A stretch of DNA of 64,000 nt from Okapia johnstoni (GCA_024291935.2 CM044318.1:84465501-84529500); one strand, 5' to 3'. Shown: positions 1 through 10,506, counted from the stretch's first letter. The notes: generated by a model not told the origin, from the sequence alone. Numbers and translations are program-made.

Positions 1-639
1 TTATATTTCATAAGCTAAAGGTTGAATAAGTTTAGATGTATCTTTCCTCTTCTATTACAGCCGTTCTAAAGAAGAGGAAAGACACATCTGATGTTACAGA
101 CAGGCTGCTTCATGACTCTTCAGCTTCTGTTGTTCTGAGCTCTGCTGTTTGCATTGAAATAATCACAATCTCTCATTTTCAAACCATTTGCTAATTTCCT
201 CAATTCTCCCATGAACAACAGCGCAGCTGATGTTAGTAAATGCACCTTGCCTGTTCCCTTCTATAGCAAGATGACAGTTTAGGTTTAGATGATCAGAGGT
301 GGTTTACGGAGGACGTCACGTGACAGCCTGTTGACCCACCAGTCTGGCTGTGCCCTGACTTCCTGATTCTTGTCTGAGCAGCTCACAGAGGCCTGTTAAC
401 CGGCCCTTCCCGCACACAGAGGATGGGTGGGGGCACCCTGCATCACCAGTACTGTTTCTCCTCTTCAGAGAGCTTAATCCCTGTCCTGTTACTTAGAATT
501 ATATTTAGAATCCTGACTTGGTCTCATCGAGGTGAGAATGATAAGAAAATCCAGGGGTGGCTGGTAGAATGGTGTGAGGGGGGAGTCTGGTGAAGATTGG
601 CCTCTTCTTCCTCGTTTAGAAAGCTGAGGAGGACCCGTG
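1..639. other. Single-copy stretch with no gene seen
   Basis: No recognisable repeat or coding segment. The only clear structure is the inverted repeat at 34-89, listed separately. The left half is AT-rich and the right half is mixed. Confidence 0.5.
34..89 (+). ncRNA. Near-perfect hairpin, possible small-RNA precursor
   Basis: The 19-base arm at 34-52 (AGATGTATCTTTCCTCTTC) is the reverse complement of 71-89 (GAAGAGGAAAGACACATCT) except for one A:C mismatch, with an 18-base loop. Pairing continues one wobble and one Watson-Crick pair outwards, so the stem is about 21 bp. The size and shape fit a short pre-miRNA or another small hairpin RNA, on either strand. I do not recognise it as a known miRNA or transposon end. 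Structure is seen directly; function is inferred and weak. Confidence 0.3.
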
Positions 640-715
640 TGTGCATGCATGGAAGTGCGTGTGTGTGTGCACGGTGTGCCTATGAGCGTGCACGTGTGCG
701 CATGTGCCTATATGG
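640..715. repeat. Degenerate TG-rich tract
   Basis: Alternating purine-pyrimidine, TG/CG-rich sequence interrupted by many substitutions, with several short GTGTGTG runs. It is an old decayed microsatellite next to the L1 fragment. Confidence 0.6.
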
Positions 716-759
716 TCCAAAGAAATGCAGATGCTGGGGACCTCATAGGGCCATCTGGA

Positions 760-1011
760 CCATTCTCCAATCCACTCTTGGTGGGAATGCAAATTGGTGC
801 AGCCACTAAGAAGAAGAGCTTGGAGGGTCCTGAAAAAGCTAAAAACAGAGCTACCACAGGATCCTGCAATCCTCTGACTGGGCACATGTCCAGAGAAAAA
901 CATGGTTCAAAAGGATACATGCATCCCGATGCTACATTAGCCAAGACGTGGACACAACCTAAAAGTCCACTGACAAAGGGATGGATAAAGAAGATGGGTG
1001 TGTATACATAT
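760..1011 (+). mobile_element. L1 LINE, end of ORF2 (left part of split copy)
   Basis: Reads as the last part of ruminant L1 ORF2: the stretch around 783-815 (GGGAATGCAAATTGGTG), then the segments corresponding to the conserved 'ccagagaaaaacatgg' and 'gaatggataaagaagatg' blocks. The coding frame is broken. The copy is interrupted at about 1011 by a BovB insertion and resumes at about 2139, where the next expected L1 bases (GGAATATTA, ACTCAGCTATAAAAAAG) appear. The left boundary is uncertain by some tens of bases. Confidence 0.75.
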
Positions 1012-1365
1012 ATACTGTTCATGGGGCTCTCAAGGCAAGAATGCTGAAGTGGTTTGCCATACCCTTCTCCAGTGGACCACATTCTGTCAGACGTCTCCAC
1101 CACGACCAGTCCATCTTGGGTGGCCCCACAAGGCATGGCTTAGCTTCACTGAGTTAGACAAGGCTGTGGTCCGTGTGATCAGATTGGCTAGTTTTCTGTG
1201 ATTATAGTTTCAGTGTGTCTGCCCTCTGAGTCCCTCTCGTAACACCTACCGTCTTACTTGGGTTTCTCTTACCTTGGACGAGGGGTATCTCCTCATGGTC
1301 ACCCCTCCTGACCTTGAATGTGGAGTAGCTCCTCTCGGCCCTCCTGTGCCCACACAGCCGCCACT
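1012..1365 (-). mobile_element. BovB LINE, inverted 5' segment
   Basis: The sequence from TGTTCATGGGGCTCTCAAGG to the GC-rich CACACAGCCGCCACT stretch matches, from memory, the antisense of the BovB 5' region. It abuts a sense-orientation BovB 3' segment at about 1366, with the element's 5' terminus at the junction. That arrangement is the one produced by twin priming during target-primed reverse transcription. Orientation of this part rests on my recall of the consensus. Confidence 0.65.
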
Positions 1366-2094
1366 CAAAGTGCAAGAGGAGAGTGAAAAAGTTGGCTTAA
1401 AGCTCAACATTCAGAAAACTAAGATCATGGCATCTGGTCCCATCACTTCATGGCAAATAGATGAGTAAACAGTGGAAACAGTGGCTGACTTTATTTTGGG
1501 GGTCTCCAAAATCACTGCAGATGGTGATTGAAGCCATGAAACTAAAAGATGCTTACTCCATTGAAGGAAAGTTATGATCAACCTAGATAGCATATTTAAA
1601 AGCAGAGACATTCCTTTGCCAACAAGGGTCCGTCTAGTCAAGGCTATGGTTTTTCCAGTGGTCATGTATGGATGTGAGAGTTGGACGAAGAAGCAAGCTG
1701 AGTGCCAAAGAATTGATGCTTTTGAACTGTGGTGTTGGAGAAGACTCTTGAGAGTCCCTTGGACTGCAAGGAGATCCAACCAGTCCATCCTAAAGGAGAT
1801 CAGTTCTGGGTGTTCATTGGAAGGACTGATGTTGAAGCTGAAACTCCAATACTTTGGCCACCTCATGCGAAGAGTTGACTCATTCGAAAAGACCCTAATG
1901 CTGGGAAGGATTGGGGGCAGGAAGAGAAGGGGACGACAGAGGATGAGATGGCTGGATGGCACCACCGACTCGATGGACATGGGTTTGAGTAAATTCTGGG
2001 AGTTGGTGATGGACAGGGAGGCCTGGCGTGCTGTGATTCATGGGGTTGCAAAGAGTCGGACATGACTGAGGGACTGAACTGAACTGAACTGAAC
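1366..2094 (+). mobile_element. BovB LINE 3' segment, sense
   Basis: Carries the end of the RTE-type reverse transcriptase reading frame, broken by stops. A good frame from about 1574 to 2065 includes [16 protein letters not shown] and [12 protein letters not shown], typical of the BovB C-terminus. It ends in the BovB 3' terminus with GAACT tail repeats (CTGAACTGAACTGAACTGA). Together with 1012-1365 it is one insertion placed inside the L1 copy 760-2645. Confidence 0.9.
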
Positions 2095-2105
2095 TGAGAT
2101 ATATA

Positions 2106-2136
<31 letters not shown>

Positions 2137-2138
2137 CA
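2095..2138. repeat. (TG)n(TA)n microsatellite at the BovB tail
   Basis: A run of TG followed by TA dinucleotides directly after the BovB GAACT tail. It probably grew from the LINE tail or the AT-rich L1 target site. Confidence 0.8.
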
Positions 2139-2649
2139 TTAAATATATAATAGAATATTATATAATGGAATATTATACAATGAAACATTACTCAGCTATA
2201 AAAAAGAATGAAGTAATGCCATTTGCAGCAATATGGATGGACTTTGAGATCACCATGCTAAGTGAATTGTCAGGCAGAGAAAGACAAATATATGATATTG
2301 CTTTTATGCAGAATCTTAAAATATGATACAAATTAACTTATTTACAAAACAGAAACAGACTCACAGATATAGAAAACAAAGTTGTAGTTATCAGGTGGAA
2401 AGGGTGGCAGGGGAGATAGATTGGGAGTTGGGGATGGACATGTACACACTGCTACATTTAAAATAGATAACCATCAAGGACCTACTGTATAGAACAAGGA
2501 ACTCTGCTCAATACTCTGTAATAACCTAAATGGGAAAAGAATTTGAAAAAGAATAGATAGATATATATCACTTTGTCGTACACCTGAAACTAACACATTG
2601 TTAATCAAATGTATTACAATACAAAATAAAAATTAAAAATAAATCAGTT
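2139..2649 (+). mobile_element. L1 LINE 3' end (right part of split copy)
   Basis: Resumes the L1 copy broken at about 1011: ATTACTCAGCTATAAAAAAG, GATGGACTTTGAGATC, then the 3' UTR blocks GGACCTACTGTATAG and CACCTGAAACTAACAC, ending in an A-rich tail. ORF2 ends in this segment. Confidence 0.85.
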
Positions 2650-2720
2650 ATCATATTTAAAAAATGATAAAGACCTTGGCAGAGATATCACTTTACCAAC
2701 AAATATCTATATCGTCATGA
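2650..2720 (+). mobile_element. BovB LINE fragment, left part of split copy
   Basis: A degraded match to the BovB segment that normally reads 'attactttgccaacaaaggtc' and 'tagtcaaggctatgg'. It stops where the Bov-tA SINE begins and continues after it at 2921. Confidence 0.7.
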
Positions 2721-2920
2721 GGGCTTCCTTCATAGCTCAGTCAGTAAAGAATCTGTCTGTAACACAGGAGACCTGGGTTTGATTCCTGGGTTGGGAAGAT
2801 CCTCTGGAGAAGGATGACAACCCACTCCAGTACTCTTGCCTGGAGAATCCCTTGACAGAGGAGCCTAGCAGGCTACAGTCCATGGAGTCACAAGAGTTGG
2901 ACACAACTTAGCAACTGAAC
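2721..2920 (+). mobile_element. Bov-tA SINE, full length
   Basis: Starts GGGCTTCCTTCATAGCTCAG and contains the tRNA-derived A and B box region (GGTTTGATTCCTGGGTT), then the BovB-derived second half ending in TTGGACACAACTTAGCAACT. It is nested in the BovB copy 2650-3370. Confidence 0.93.
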
Positions 2921-3370
2921 CATATGGTTTTTCCAGTAGTCATGTGTGGATGTGAGAGTTGGACCATAAAAAAGTTGAGCACCGAACAATTGATGCTTTC
3001 GAATTGTGGTGCTGGAGAAGACTCTTGAGAGTCCCTTGGACAACAAGGAGATCAAACCAATCAGTGCTAAAGGAAATCAACCCTGAAGATTCATTGGAAG
3101 GACTGATGCTGAAGCTCCAATACTTTGTCCACCTGATGCCAAGAGCCAGCTCATTGGAAAAGACCCTGATGCTGGGAAAGATTGAAGGTGGGAGGAGAAG
3201 GGGACGACAGAGGATGAGATGGTTGGATGACATCATCGACACGATGGGGGTGAGTTTGAGCAAGCTCTGGGAGATAGTGAAGGACAGGGAAGCTTGGGGT
3301 GCTGCGATCCATGGGGTCGCAAAGAGTTGGACACAACTTAGTAAGTGAACAGCAACAACACCAACAACAA
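2921..3370 (+). mobile_element. BovB LINE 3' end, right part of split copy
   Basis: Continues from TATGGTTTTTCCAGTAGTCA through the RT C-terminal coding region (an open frame at 2959-3348 includes [12 protein letters not shown]) to the 3' terminus, with a tail of CAACAA-type repeats. It is more diverged than the copy at 1366-2094. The SINE at 2721-2920 interrupts it, so it is older than the SINE. Confidence 0.92.
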
Positions 3371-3639
3371 TCTTCTCCTCAGCATCAAATGGACACTCAG
3401 TACAGCTTCTGCTCCTGAAAGCGATGCCTCCCAATGTAGCCATCTTGCCGAAGGAGCAACACAAGCCAAGGAACCTAAAGAAGCAAAGACCTCATCTTCC
3501 TGTGGATTTTCAGCAGGATACTGAAATGAAAGGGGCGGGCAAATCAGAAGTACCCACAGGTCAGTATCCATTTCCCATCATCTGTTTCCATTGTCAGATC
3601 AAATGTGAGTCTCAAACTTAGCCGATTTCACTTGGAGAG

Positions 3640-3840
3640 CTAAGAGCATGTTGTAATTATTTTCATATAAAGGCGACTTATTTTGTAAATATGATCATTA
3701 GCATGATTTGCATTTGCTGTATTTAACTCATCACATTAATGGATAGTTACATATTCATTTGCTTCAAGGGAAAATTTGTGCAGTTGTAAATGGCTATTGT
3801 TTTATGAAGCTATGAATTGCTCAGAAATCACCAAAGCCTA
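3640..3840. promoter_or_regulatory. AT-rich noncoding block, possible CNE
   Basis: Repeat-free and AT-rich. It contains an octamer core ATTTGCAT (inside GATTTGCATTTGC) and several AAT/TAAT cores. Such blocks between GC-rich flanks are often conserved noncoding elements in mammals. Conservation could not be tested. Confidence 0.25.
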
Positions 3841-4407
3841 GATTCCATGTTTGTCTTCATCTTTGCTTCCTCATAGATAATAAGAATTCATATTAAATAG
3901 TAAAGGTGGAAACTGCTTACAGTTTGTAAGCTCTCTTTGCTGGAAAGCTAATGACCTTCCATGGCATAACTGGGAAACTCTATTTTCATGGGGACAAGTA
4001 GCCAATACTAATAAATAACTGTGTGGCTGGTACCCTGGACCCATCTCTTCATTGCTGGTTTTGATTACTGTTGGGTCAAATCCATGGAGAGACAGCCCAT
4101 GTTGGCAGCAGCCACAGCTCCAAGTGGGACCAGTCTCCAAAACCTGGTGTCACCCCTGCATGAACAGACCTGAATCTCAGACCAATATCAGACATCTGCA
4201 ACACAACTTTGACCGTGGGGATGACCACACAGGGCTTCTACACAGGACTTTGGCCTGGATTCCAAGAGTTTCCCCTCGATGGAGCGATCTGGAGGCCCTG
4301 GGCTGAGCAGCAGTAAGGATACAAAATGCTAAAGTAAGAGCGATCAGGACCCAGTGATGGCATCAAGGAGTCTTAGCCATGTATGAAAGAGGTAGGCACC
4401 AGACAAA

Positions 4408-4427
4408 TTAATAATAATAATAATAAA
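4408..4427. repeat. Short (ATA)n microsatellite
   Basis: About six repeats of ATA. Confidence 0.85.
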
Positions 4428-4459
4428 TAGCCAGAGGAATTAGGAAAACAAAATGAATG

Positions 4460-4488
4460 GGGCCATTTTGTGCAGGGACAAATGGCCC
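4460..4488. other. Short perfect inverted repeat
   Basis: GGGCCATTT at 4460-4468 and AAATGGCCC at 4480-4488 are exact reverse complements around an 11-base spacer. A bulged T allows two more pairs (GT with AC). It lies at the edge of an AT-rich block. Confidence 0.5.
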
Positions 4489-4489
4489 T

Positions 4490-4690
4490 ACACACATCAG
4501 CACCTCCTGAGGGCACCCCATAAAACAGGGCTCAGTACCGTAATTGATGGTGCTAATTATGGCCTTGTCATTAGGGGAAGTTAAATGACATTCATACTCT
4601 GCTTAATTATGTTGTTCTTTGTAGGGGCACATATGCTACCTTTTCTAAAGTTTTCCAAGCAAACGGCTATAATTTTTTTAAGTTCCTGAT
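4490..4690. promoter_or_regulatory. AT-rich block with TAATTA-type cores, possible CNE
   Basis: Contains GTAATTGATGG, GCTAATTATGG and CTTAATTATG, three homeodomain-type cores within about 80 bases, and no repeat I recognise. A regulatory role is inferred from composition only. Confidence 0.28.
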
Positions 4691-5927
4691 GTTATCCAGA
4701 AACCTCAGTTACCCAGAAAACCAATTTCTCTGTTCTGCCTCAGTCCCCAAAGAAGACACACAGACAAGACATCTTTGGAGCTCAATTCATCAGCTCAACA
4801 ATGTACCGGATGGATGAGAAGAATCCAGCAAAGGGTAGAGATGACTTCTAGAAAAGCCCTCACGTGGGCAGGCTAGGGAGCAGAGAACAGACTGCCCAAG
4901 TCCCTGGGGGTTTCAGAGTAGCCGGACCTTGGAGATTCACTGGAAGACTCACCCTCCACCCTGGAAATAAGATGAGAGACGGCAGTTTTCCAGAAAGCAG
5001 AATGGTGAAGCAGGAAGAAGTTGGTTGTCACGAATAGCAGAACTGGGAGTGCTCTGGGTCTTCTTATTCTGGGGTCTGGAAGCAGCTTAAACTCCTGGGC
5101 CCAGTTTTCTCCTGCACAAAAGGGGGCATTGACTCTGCCCTGAGGGTTAAATGTTTGGAAGCCTCTTGTGATAACAAGTGTGAAAAGAAATGTCTTCTGT
5201 TCTATGCTCTACCATTAAACGAGTCTTTTCCAAATGCAAATTTCTGAGCCCAGGTGAAACAAGGCCAGCTATTTGGATGCCATCAGTTACTTCTTGCCAG
5301 GTAGCACTGAGGAGCTGGAGGGGTGGGAGAAGTACCCATCCACCACATCCACCATCTCTTATGGGAAACAAGGAATTAGTATGTGAACAATAAAGCAAGC
5401 AGGATTGGCCCCAGATAGTTAGATTCGTAAGAAAGAAATGATTTCGGCAAGCCCAGACGCTTGCCTCTTCTCACACATAGAAGATGGCGAAGTCTCTTCA
5501 TGTGAGAGATTTAGTTTTCTCTTAATTAACAGTAATCTTTTAGTAGATTACCTGCCCCTGGCTTCAAACTTGTATATACAGCCTGGCTCCTCCCCTGCCT
5601 CCTTGGAGTCCGATCTCTTGGGATCACCTGAGATACCATTTCCCAGGCTCCAGTCCTAACGTCCCCACCCAACAAAACCTAACTCTCAACTTTTAGGTTG
5701 CATGCATTTTTTTTAGTTGACACAAGTGAAAGTTCTTGGTTTGTGCTGGCCTTTGTGGGGCTCAAGACAAGTCAAGAGACTTTCTTACTCCTCTCCTGGT
5801 GACATAGGCTATGGGGGAGTGGTGCTTGCAGCTGGACAGTCACGCCGTGGGCTGTGCTAGCAGAGCCGGGTCAGTGTCTTCCCTGGAACATGGCAATGTG
5901 GGCGCTGAGGACTTGTCATGCAGAAGG

Positions 5928-6045
5928 CACCAGCTTGGGCTTTGGAGTTAGAGGAACTCAAGTCGACTATATTATTCTATATCCGCTTACTATATCCACT
6001 TACTTGGTGTGATCTTGGGAAAATGTTTCAGAGGTTGCTAAATGC
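5928..6045 (+). mobile_element. MIR SINE fragment
   Basis: Matches the MIR core: CTTGGGCTTTGGAGTTAGA, AACTCAAGTC, then CCACTTACTTGGTGTGATCT and GGGAAAATGT. The middle carries a small local duplication (ATATCCGCTTACT / ATATCCACTTACT). Confidence 0.65.
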
Positions 6046-7000
6046 CACCCAATATCAATTTGCCCTTCTTTCTTAGCATAGAACCCAGATTTCAATTAGA
6101 GTAGCAATATGCGCAGGGAAAAGATATTTTCTCAACTTTTGTTGTTGTTGTTGTTCTAGTTAATGAAATACAAGCAAACGTATTGGTAGAGAAGACTGTT
6201 AAAGATTGTTGACCTAAAAAAAAAAAAAAAAAACAGATTGTCTACCTAGTTGGGAGATGAGTCTGTGTCTTCCGTTTCTCCTTTTCCTCTTGCTGCTCAT
6301 TGGAGTGTAGACATAAAGGTTGACGCTGTGGCAGCCATTCTGGGGCCATGAGGTGAATTTGAAGATGGAAGCCAGGTGCTGAGGATGAAAGATAAAAAAG
6401 GACGTAGGGCCCTGACGGCTTTATGAAGCTGTCAAACCAGCCTTGGACTGCTTCCCTTTGAACTTAAATGAGACTAAAAATTCGTGTGTTTCAGCCACCA
6501 GTACTATGGATTTTCACTGAAGTTGAATCCAGTCCTAGCAAATACAATAAGTCACTGAATGTGTGGCCTCTCTACTTCTGGGAACAGATGGAGGGGCCAC
6601 AGGGAGCACTGCTAGAGGCTGGTGGTCTCTGCAGGTGTGCCCAGCCAATGGCAGGAATGAGAGCCTGACAGTTGTGCAAAGAGATCAGGAGCCCAGATCA
6701 GGAGGCCGGAGACCAGAAACCTGGACAGAGGATGAGGGACAGTAGGACCAGAAAAAGACAAAGTTAAACAGGGATGGGAAAGAGCAGCAGTTTCCTCTCT
6801 GAGTGGGTTAGTGGCTCCCTGGGGACATAAATCCAGGACTCCGGGGTGTCCACTCATGGGAGGAGCAGACCTGAAACAGGATGCCTGCCCAATGTTTGCA
6901 TTCATGTCCGATAGGAAGGTATTTTTCTTTCCTTTCTCATTTATTCGAAGCAGCCACATGTACATGGGTTCACTTGAGCTCATGCCCACCCCGTTAGAGT
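6046..7000. other. Single-copy stretch with short simple repeats
   Basis: Holds a (GTT)n run at 6140-6155 and an 18-base A run at 6216-6233. No exon or other repeat recognised. Confidence 0.5.
6140..6155. repeat. (GTT)n microsatellite
   Basis: Five tandem GTT units. Confidence 0.85.
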
Positions 7001-7120
7001 GAAGTGGGACTCAGAGGGTCAAGTGTTTAGTTAAAGGTCACGGAGCTAGTGAGTAGAGACAGCGTCTTCTGCTCTCAGCCGGGTGCCCTTTCCTCTCTAT
7101 CGTCACTGCCTCATTAATCC
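7000..7120 (-). mobile_element. Probable MIR fragment, antisense
   Basis: AAAGGTCACGGAGCTAGTGA followed by GTAGAGACAG and a CTCTCAGCC segment resembles the antisense MIR core (aaggtcacacagctagtaag). Divergence is high and the ends are uncertain. Confidence 0.4.
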
Positions 7121-8421
7121 ATGAGGGCTCAGCTCTGCAGGGACTTCTCACCAGGAGAGGCGGCCAGAGCTCATGAGAAATGATCTCTCCACGAAGCAAA
7201 AGGGGTGGGCTGGGCTCACGGGGCTTCAGACCCAAAGACAGCACAGGCTTCTGGAGTCTGCAAGAACTTCCACCTGGAAGCCAAAGTGCTGCTGCGCTTA
7301 GGGAACCCCTGCAAGAGGAGGAATGACCCCCTCCCTGCCCTTCTGCTATTCCAGGGTGAGATCCTGGTGACCTGCAGGGGTCACCGGTGATGAGGCCAGG
7401 GTAAGGTGATGAGAGGGCCTGGGACCTTGGCACTGCCCTCTCCGCAGCTGGGAGGCCTGGTGGCAGGTAGGGAGGGAGAAGAGACACCCTAGGAACAGAA
7501 GGGCACTGTGTCAATGACCCTGGGTTCAGGAGGACGACCCAGGGTCCATGGGTGGTGTTGCAGGGCATGGGTCTGGAATTCAGTATGTACTGGGGTCTCT
7601 CCTAGGAGGAGGATGTGGGTCAAGAAGCGTTTGCTAACAAACTGATATGTGAGCTTATTTATGCATTCATCGCCTCACTTACTGAGAACCCATCATCACT
7701 GAGGTGCGGGGGACCCAGGGGAGAGAATTCTGGCCTGTCACCTACCCACCAGGCAGCCTGGATGTCCCTCCTCTGGGATCCTCAGTCTGACATTCTTCCA
7801 GTCTTAATTTCCTGCAAATACATGGCATAAACACTCTCCTTCCAAATACAGGTGAGTGCTTGGACACTGTCACTGGGGCTCTGTAACTGGCCACAGGAAC
7901 ACTGGGCCTCAGCTCGGCTTCCCTGGGGAGCCCCTGCGGCCGCACCATCCTGAGAAGGTAGAGGAGCTGGTGCAGGCCCTTGCTCCCCTCTGCCCTCCCT
8001 GGCCTGGCCCAGAGAGGTCCCAGAGAGGAAGAAGCCTTGGAGAGGGCCTGTGCCTCTGGCCTCGTCCTGCCCAGGCCCAGGCGTGTGGGGAGGACCGCGC
8101 CGGGCTGATTTAGGGGAGCTCATCCTCCCGGGCTGCAGGCGCGATGACGCGCTGGCTGGTGGGTGGGTCCCCAGGGCATTACCACCTGCAGGGTGGCGCC
8201 CGTAATACCTCTGAGCTCAGGGGTTCTGACACTGACACTCTCAGTGGATTAAGGAATGGAAACCAGACCTGTTTAAGAGACAGCCTAGATGCAATGGAAA
8301 GATTGTGTGAGTGTGAGTGGAGGCTGAGCTCAGAGGCTGGGAGGGAGGGAATTCCAGCTACTTAGCTTCCAGGGGCCTACCTGTGAACCTAGGATGATAG
8401 TAATTGTAGCAATAAGAATCA
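7121..8421. other. GC-rich single-copy stretch
   Basis: Purine/pyrimidine-skewed GC-rich DNA with several chance open frames and no splice-flanked coding segment that I recognise. No repeat family identified. Confidence 0.45.
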
Positions 8422-8880
8422 CTGCTGTTTTTCAGTCGCTAGGTCAGGTCCGGCTCTTTGTGACCCCGTGGACTGCAGCACACTAGGCTCCCCTGTCCTT
8501 CACTGTCTCTCAGAGTCTGCTCAACCTCATGTCCATTGCGTCAGTGAGCCTGTCCACATATCTCATTCTTTGCCTTCTCCTTTGTCCTCAGTCTTCCCCA
8601 GTATCAGGGTCTTCTCCAAGGTGTTGGCTCTTTGCACCAAGTGGCCAAAGTATTGAAGCTTCAGCATCAGTCCTTCCGATGGACATTCAGGGTAGAGTTC
8701 CTTTAGGACTGCCTGGTTTGAGAGTTCAAAGGACTCTAAAGAGTCTTTTTCCAGCGCCACAGTTCAAACGCCTTAATTCTTCGGTGCTCAGCCTTCTTGA
8801 TGGTCCAACTCTCACATTTGTACACAACTACTGGAAAGACCATAGCTTTGACTATATGGACAGCCTTGTTTGGAAAGATC
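8422..8880 (-). mobile_element. BovB LINE 3' fragment, antisense
   Basis: Begins CTGCTGTTTTTCAGTCGCTA (antisense of the BovB 3' end) and runs through CCAAAGTATTGAAGCTTCAG and GTCCAACTCTCACATTTG to TTGACTATATGGACAG, where it is 5'-truncated. The reading frame is broken and the copy is clearly diverged. Confidence 0.92.
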
Positions 8881-10248
8881 AGAAGGGTAATGAAAGCAAG
8901 GTGTTTAGGACACAGTCCCAGCACAGGTGTCAGCATGTACCCGTCACTGTCAGCCTCCTCCTCCTTCTCCTCGTCGCAGTCATAGTCTTTGGTGAGGCAG
9001 CTCTGAGGAGAGGCAGGTCTTTGAATTAGGAGGACGAGGCCATGCCTTGTCCTGGTGGTAGACTTTAGACTCAGATCCTGGCTTTGGTCCCGGGTGCTTC
9101 TGGAACGCCTGGGCTGGCATCGGGGTGCCGGGGTGTGAGGGGCTCAGGCTGAACTGCTTTCCTCCCTAAGGTCTCCTGCCCCTTGTCTCTCACTCTGAGA
9201 ACATGTCCTCTTCAGCCACCCACCTCCCGCGTCCAGCTTGCCTGGCACCCCCACATTGTGCTGTATCTGGGGGCACCAGGGTGCGGCTGGTCACGCACAA
9301 GCAGGTGGAACCGAGAATCCAGGTGACCCCACCCAGGTGCCCCGGCTGCCCCTCGAGGAGCTGCCCACGCTCCCTGCCCTGGCCAGGAGATGCTGCCCCA
9401 GGACCACACCCCAGCCAGCGAGGTGGCTGGGGCAAAGCGGGGACAGTTAGGCTCCGCACCGCTGGGCTCAGACTAGCTCTCAGGACCAGGTGCGACATCG
9501 AATCATGTCACGGGGACAGCAAAGGTCACGAGGGTGGGGACGCGGCCGAGGCCGCTGTTGGGCGCTAGTGAGAGACAGGGATCGACTCTTCCAGGGCTGG
9601 GCGGCCCTCACGGCTGTTTTCCTTCACTGCAGGCCAGGAACCACTTCTCTGTGCAGCTGCCACCCTCGCAACCAGCCCCTGGGGGGCTCGGGAGCCTACC
9701 TCAGGCCTAAAGGCTTGCTGTTTTCCTTTTCTACAAAGTCGGCGATTTCAGGGCCTATTTGTGTCTATATGCAGAAAGGCATTCCTGCCAGCCGCAGAGG
9801 TCTGGGACTGTGGGCTTAGAAATGGAAATTTCCACTTCTCCTCCAGCTCCACGAGGTCACCTCATCCCCGAGGGGGGTGTTGGAGCAGGAGGGCCCCGAG
9901 ACTGGAAGTCTTGCAAGGCGTAGAGCAGCATGTCCTCAGAATGGTGATGATGTAGCAGAAACAGAAATGCTGGTGGCACGGTTTTGATCGTGCTGACGGC
10001 TGTGAGGAGAGGTGCCCCTACTTCCTCAGGCCGGAGCACCGGGGGGCGGGGCATCCATGGCGAGTCCCTGCTCCCTCCAGCCCCCAGCCTGACCCCCAGC
10101 GGAGCTGCTGCAATGGTAGCACTGTCCCCTCCCAGGGAGCAACTGAGGGGTGGGCTGCCAGCTGGCCCATGGGTTCTGGTCTTCGTTCTGCTGGGCACAC
10201 TGCCCTTCTTCCCATTCCTGGGTCCTGTCAATCTTCCAGGTCGATAAT
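8881..10248. other. GC-rich single-copy stretch
   Basis: GC-rich, moderately CpG-containing DNA (for example around 9530-9560). No exon or repeat family recognised. Confidence 0.45.
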
Positions 10249-10472
10249 GTTACAAACGTGGGGCTTCCCTGGTGGCTCAGATGGTAAAGAATCTGCCTGC
10301 AATGCAGGAGACCCGGGTTCGATGCCTGGGTCAGGAAGGTCCCCTGGAGAATGGAATGGCAACCCACTTCAGTATTCTGGACTGGAGAATCCCCTGGACA
10401 GATTGTGGGGTTGCAAAGAGTCGGACATGACTGAGTGACTGGCCAACACACACACACGTTACAAAAGTGGGG
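10249..10472 (+). mobile_element. Bov-tA SINE with target-site duplication
   Basis: The element spans about 10264-10457 and starts CTTCCCTGGTGGCTCAGATG. It is flanked by a 15-base duplication, GTTACAAACGTGGGG at 10249-10263 and GTTACAAAAGTGGGG at 10458-10472, with one mismatch. The 3' end carries a short CA run. The middle is slightly shortened relative to full-length copies. Confidence 0.95.
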
Positions 10473-10506
10473 TGTGTGTGTGTGTGCGCACGCGCACGTG
10501 CATGCT
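10473..10506. repeat. TG/CG alternating microsatellite
   Basis: TG repeats running into GCGCACGCGCACGTGCATGC, a potential Z-DNA-forming tract, immediately after the SINE duplication. Confidence 0.8.

Larger units (their letters stand above)
3371..5927. other. Single-copy stretch with AT-rich noncoding blocks
   Basis: No repeat family or exon recognised. AT-rich blocks at 3640-3840 and 4490-4690 are listed separately. There is a short ATA-type microsatellite at 4408-4427 and a hairpin at 4460-4488. The rest is ordinary mixed-composition DNA. Confidence 0.5.

Noticed and set aside
1411..1980. 189-codon frame antisense to BovB
   Set aside because: Shadow of the BovB reverse transcriptase frame; the same antisense frame recurs at other BovB copies (for example 47406-47975).
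3424..3621. 65-codon open frame after the BovB copy
   Set aside because: Ordinary composition, no splice context or motif. Considered and judged chance.
10264..10330. tRNA-like head of Bov-tA SINEs
   Set aside because: The A/B-box region is SINE-derived, diverged and fused to a BovB tail. These are not functional tRNA genes.
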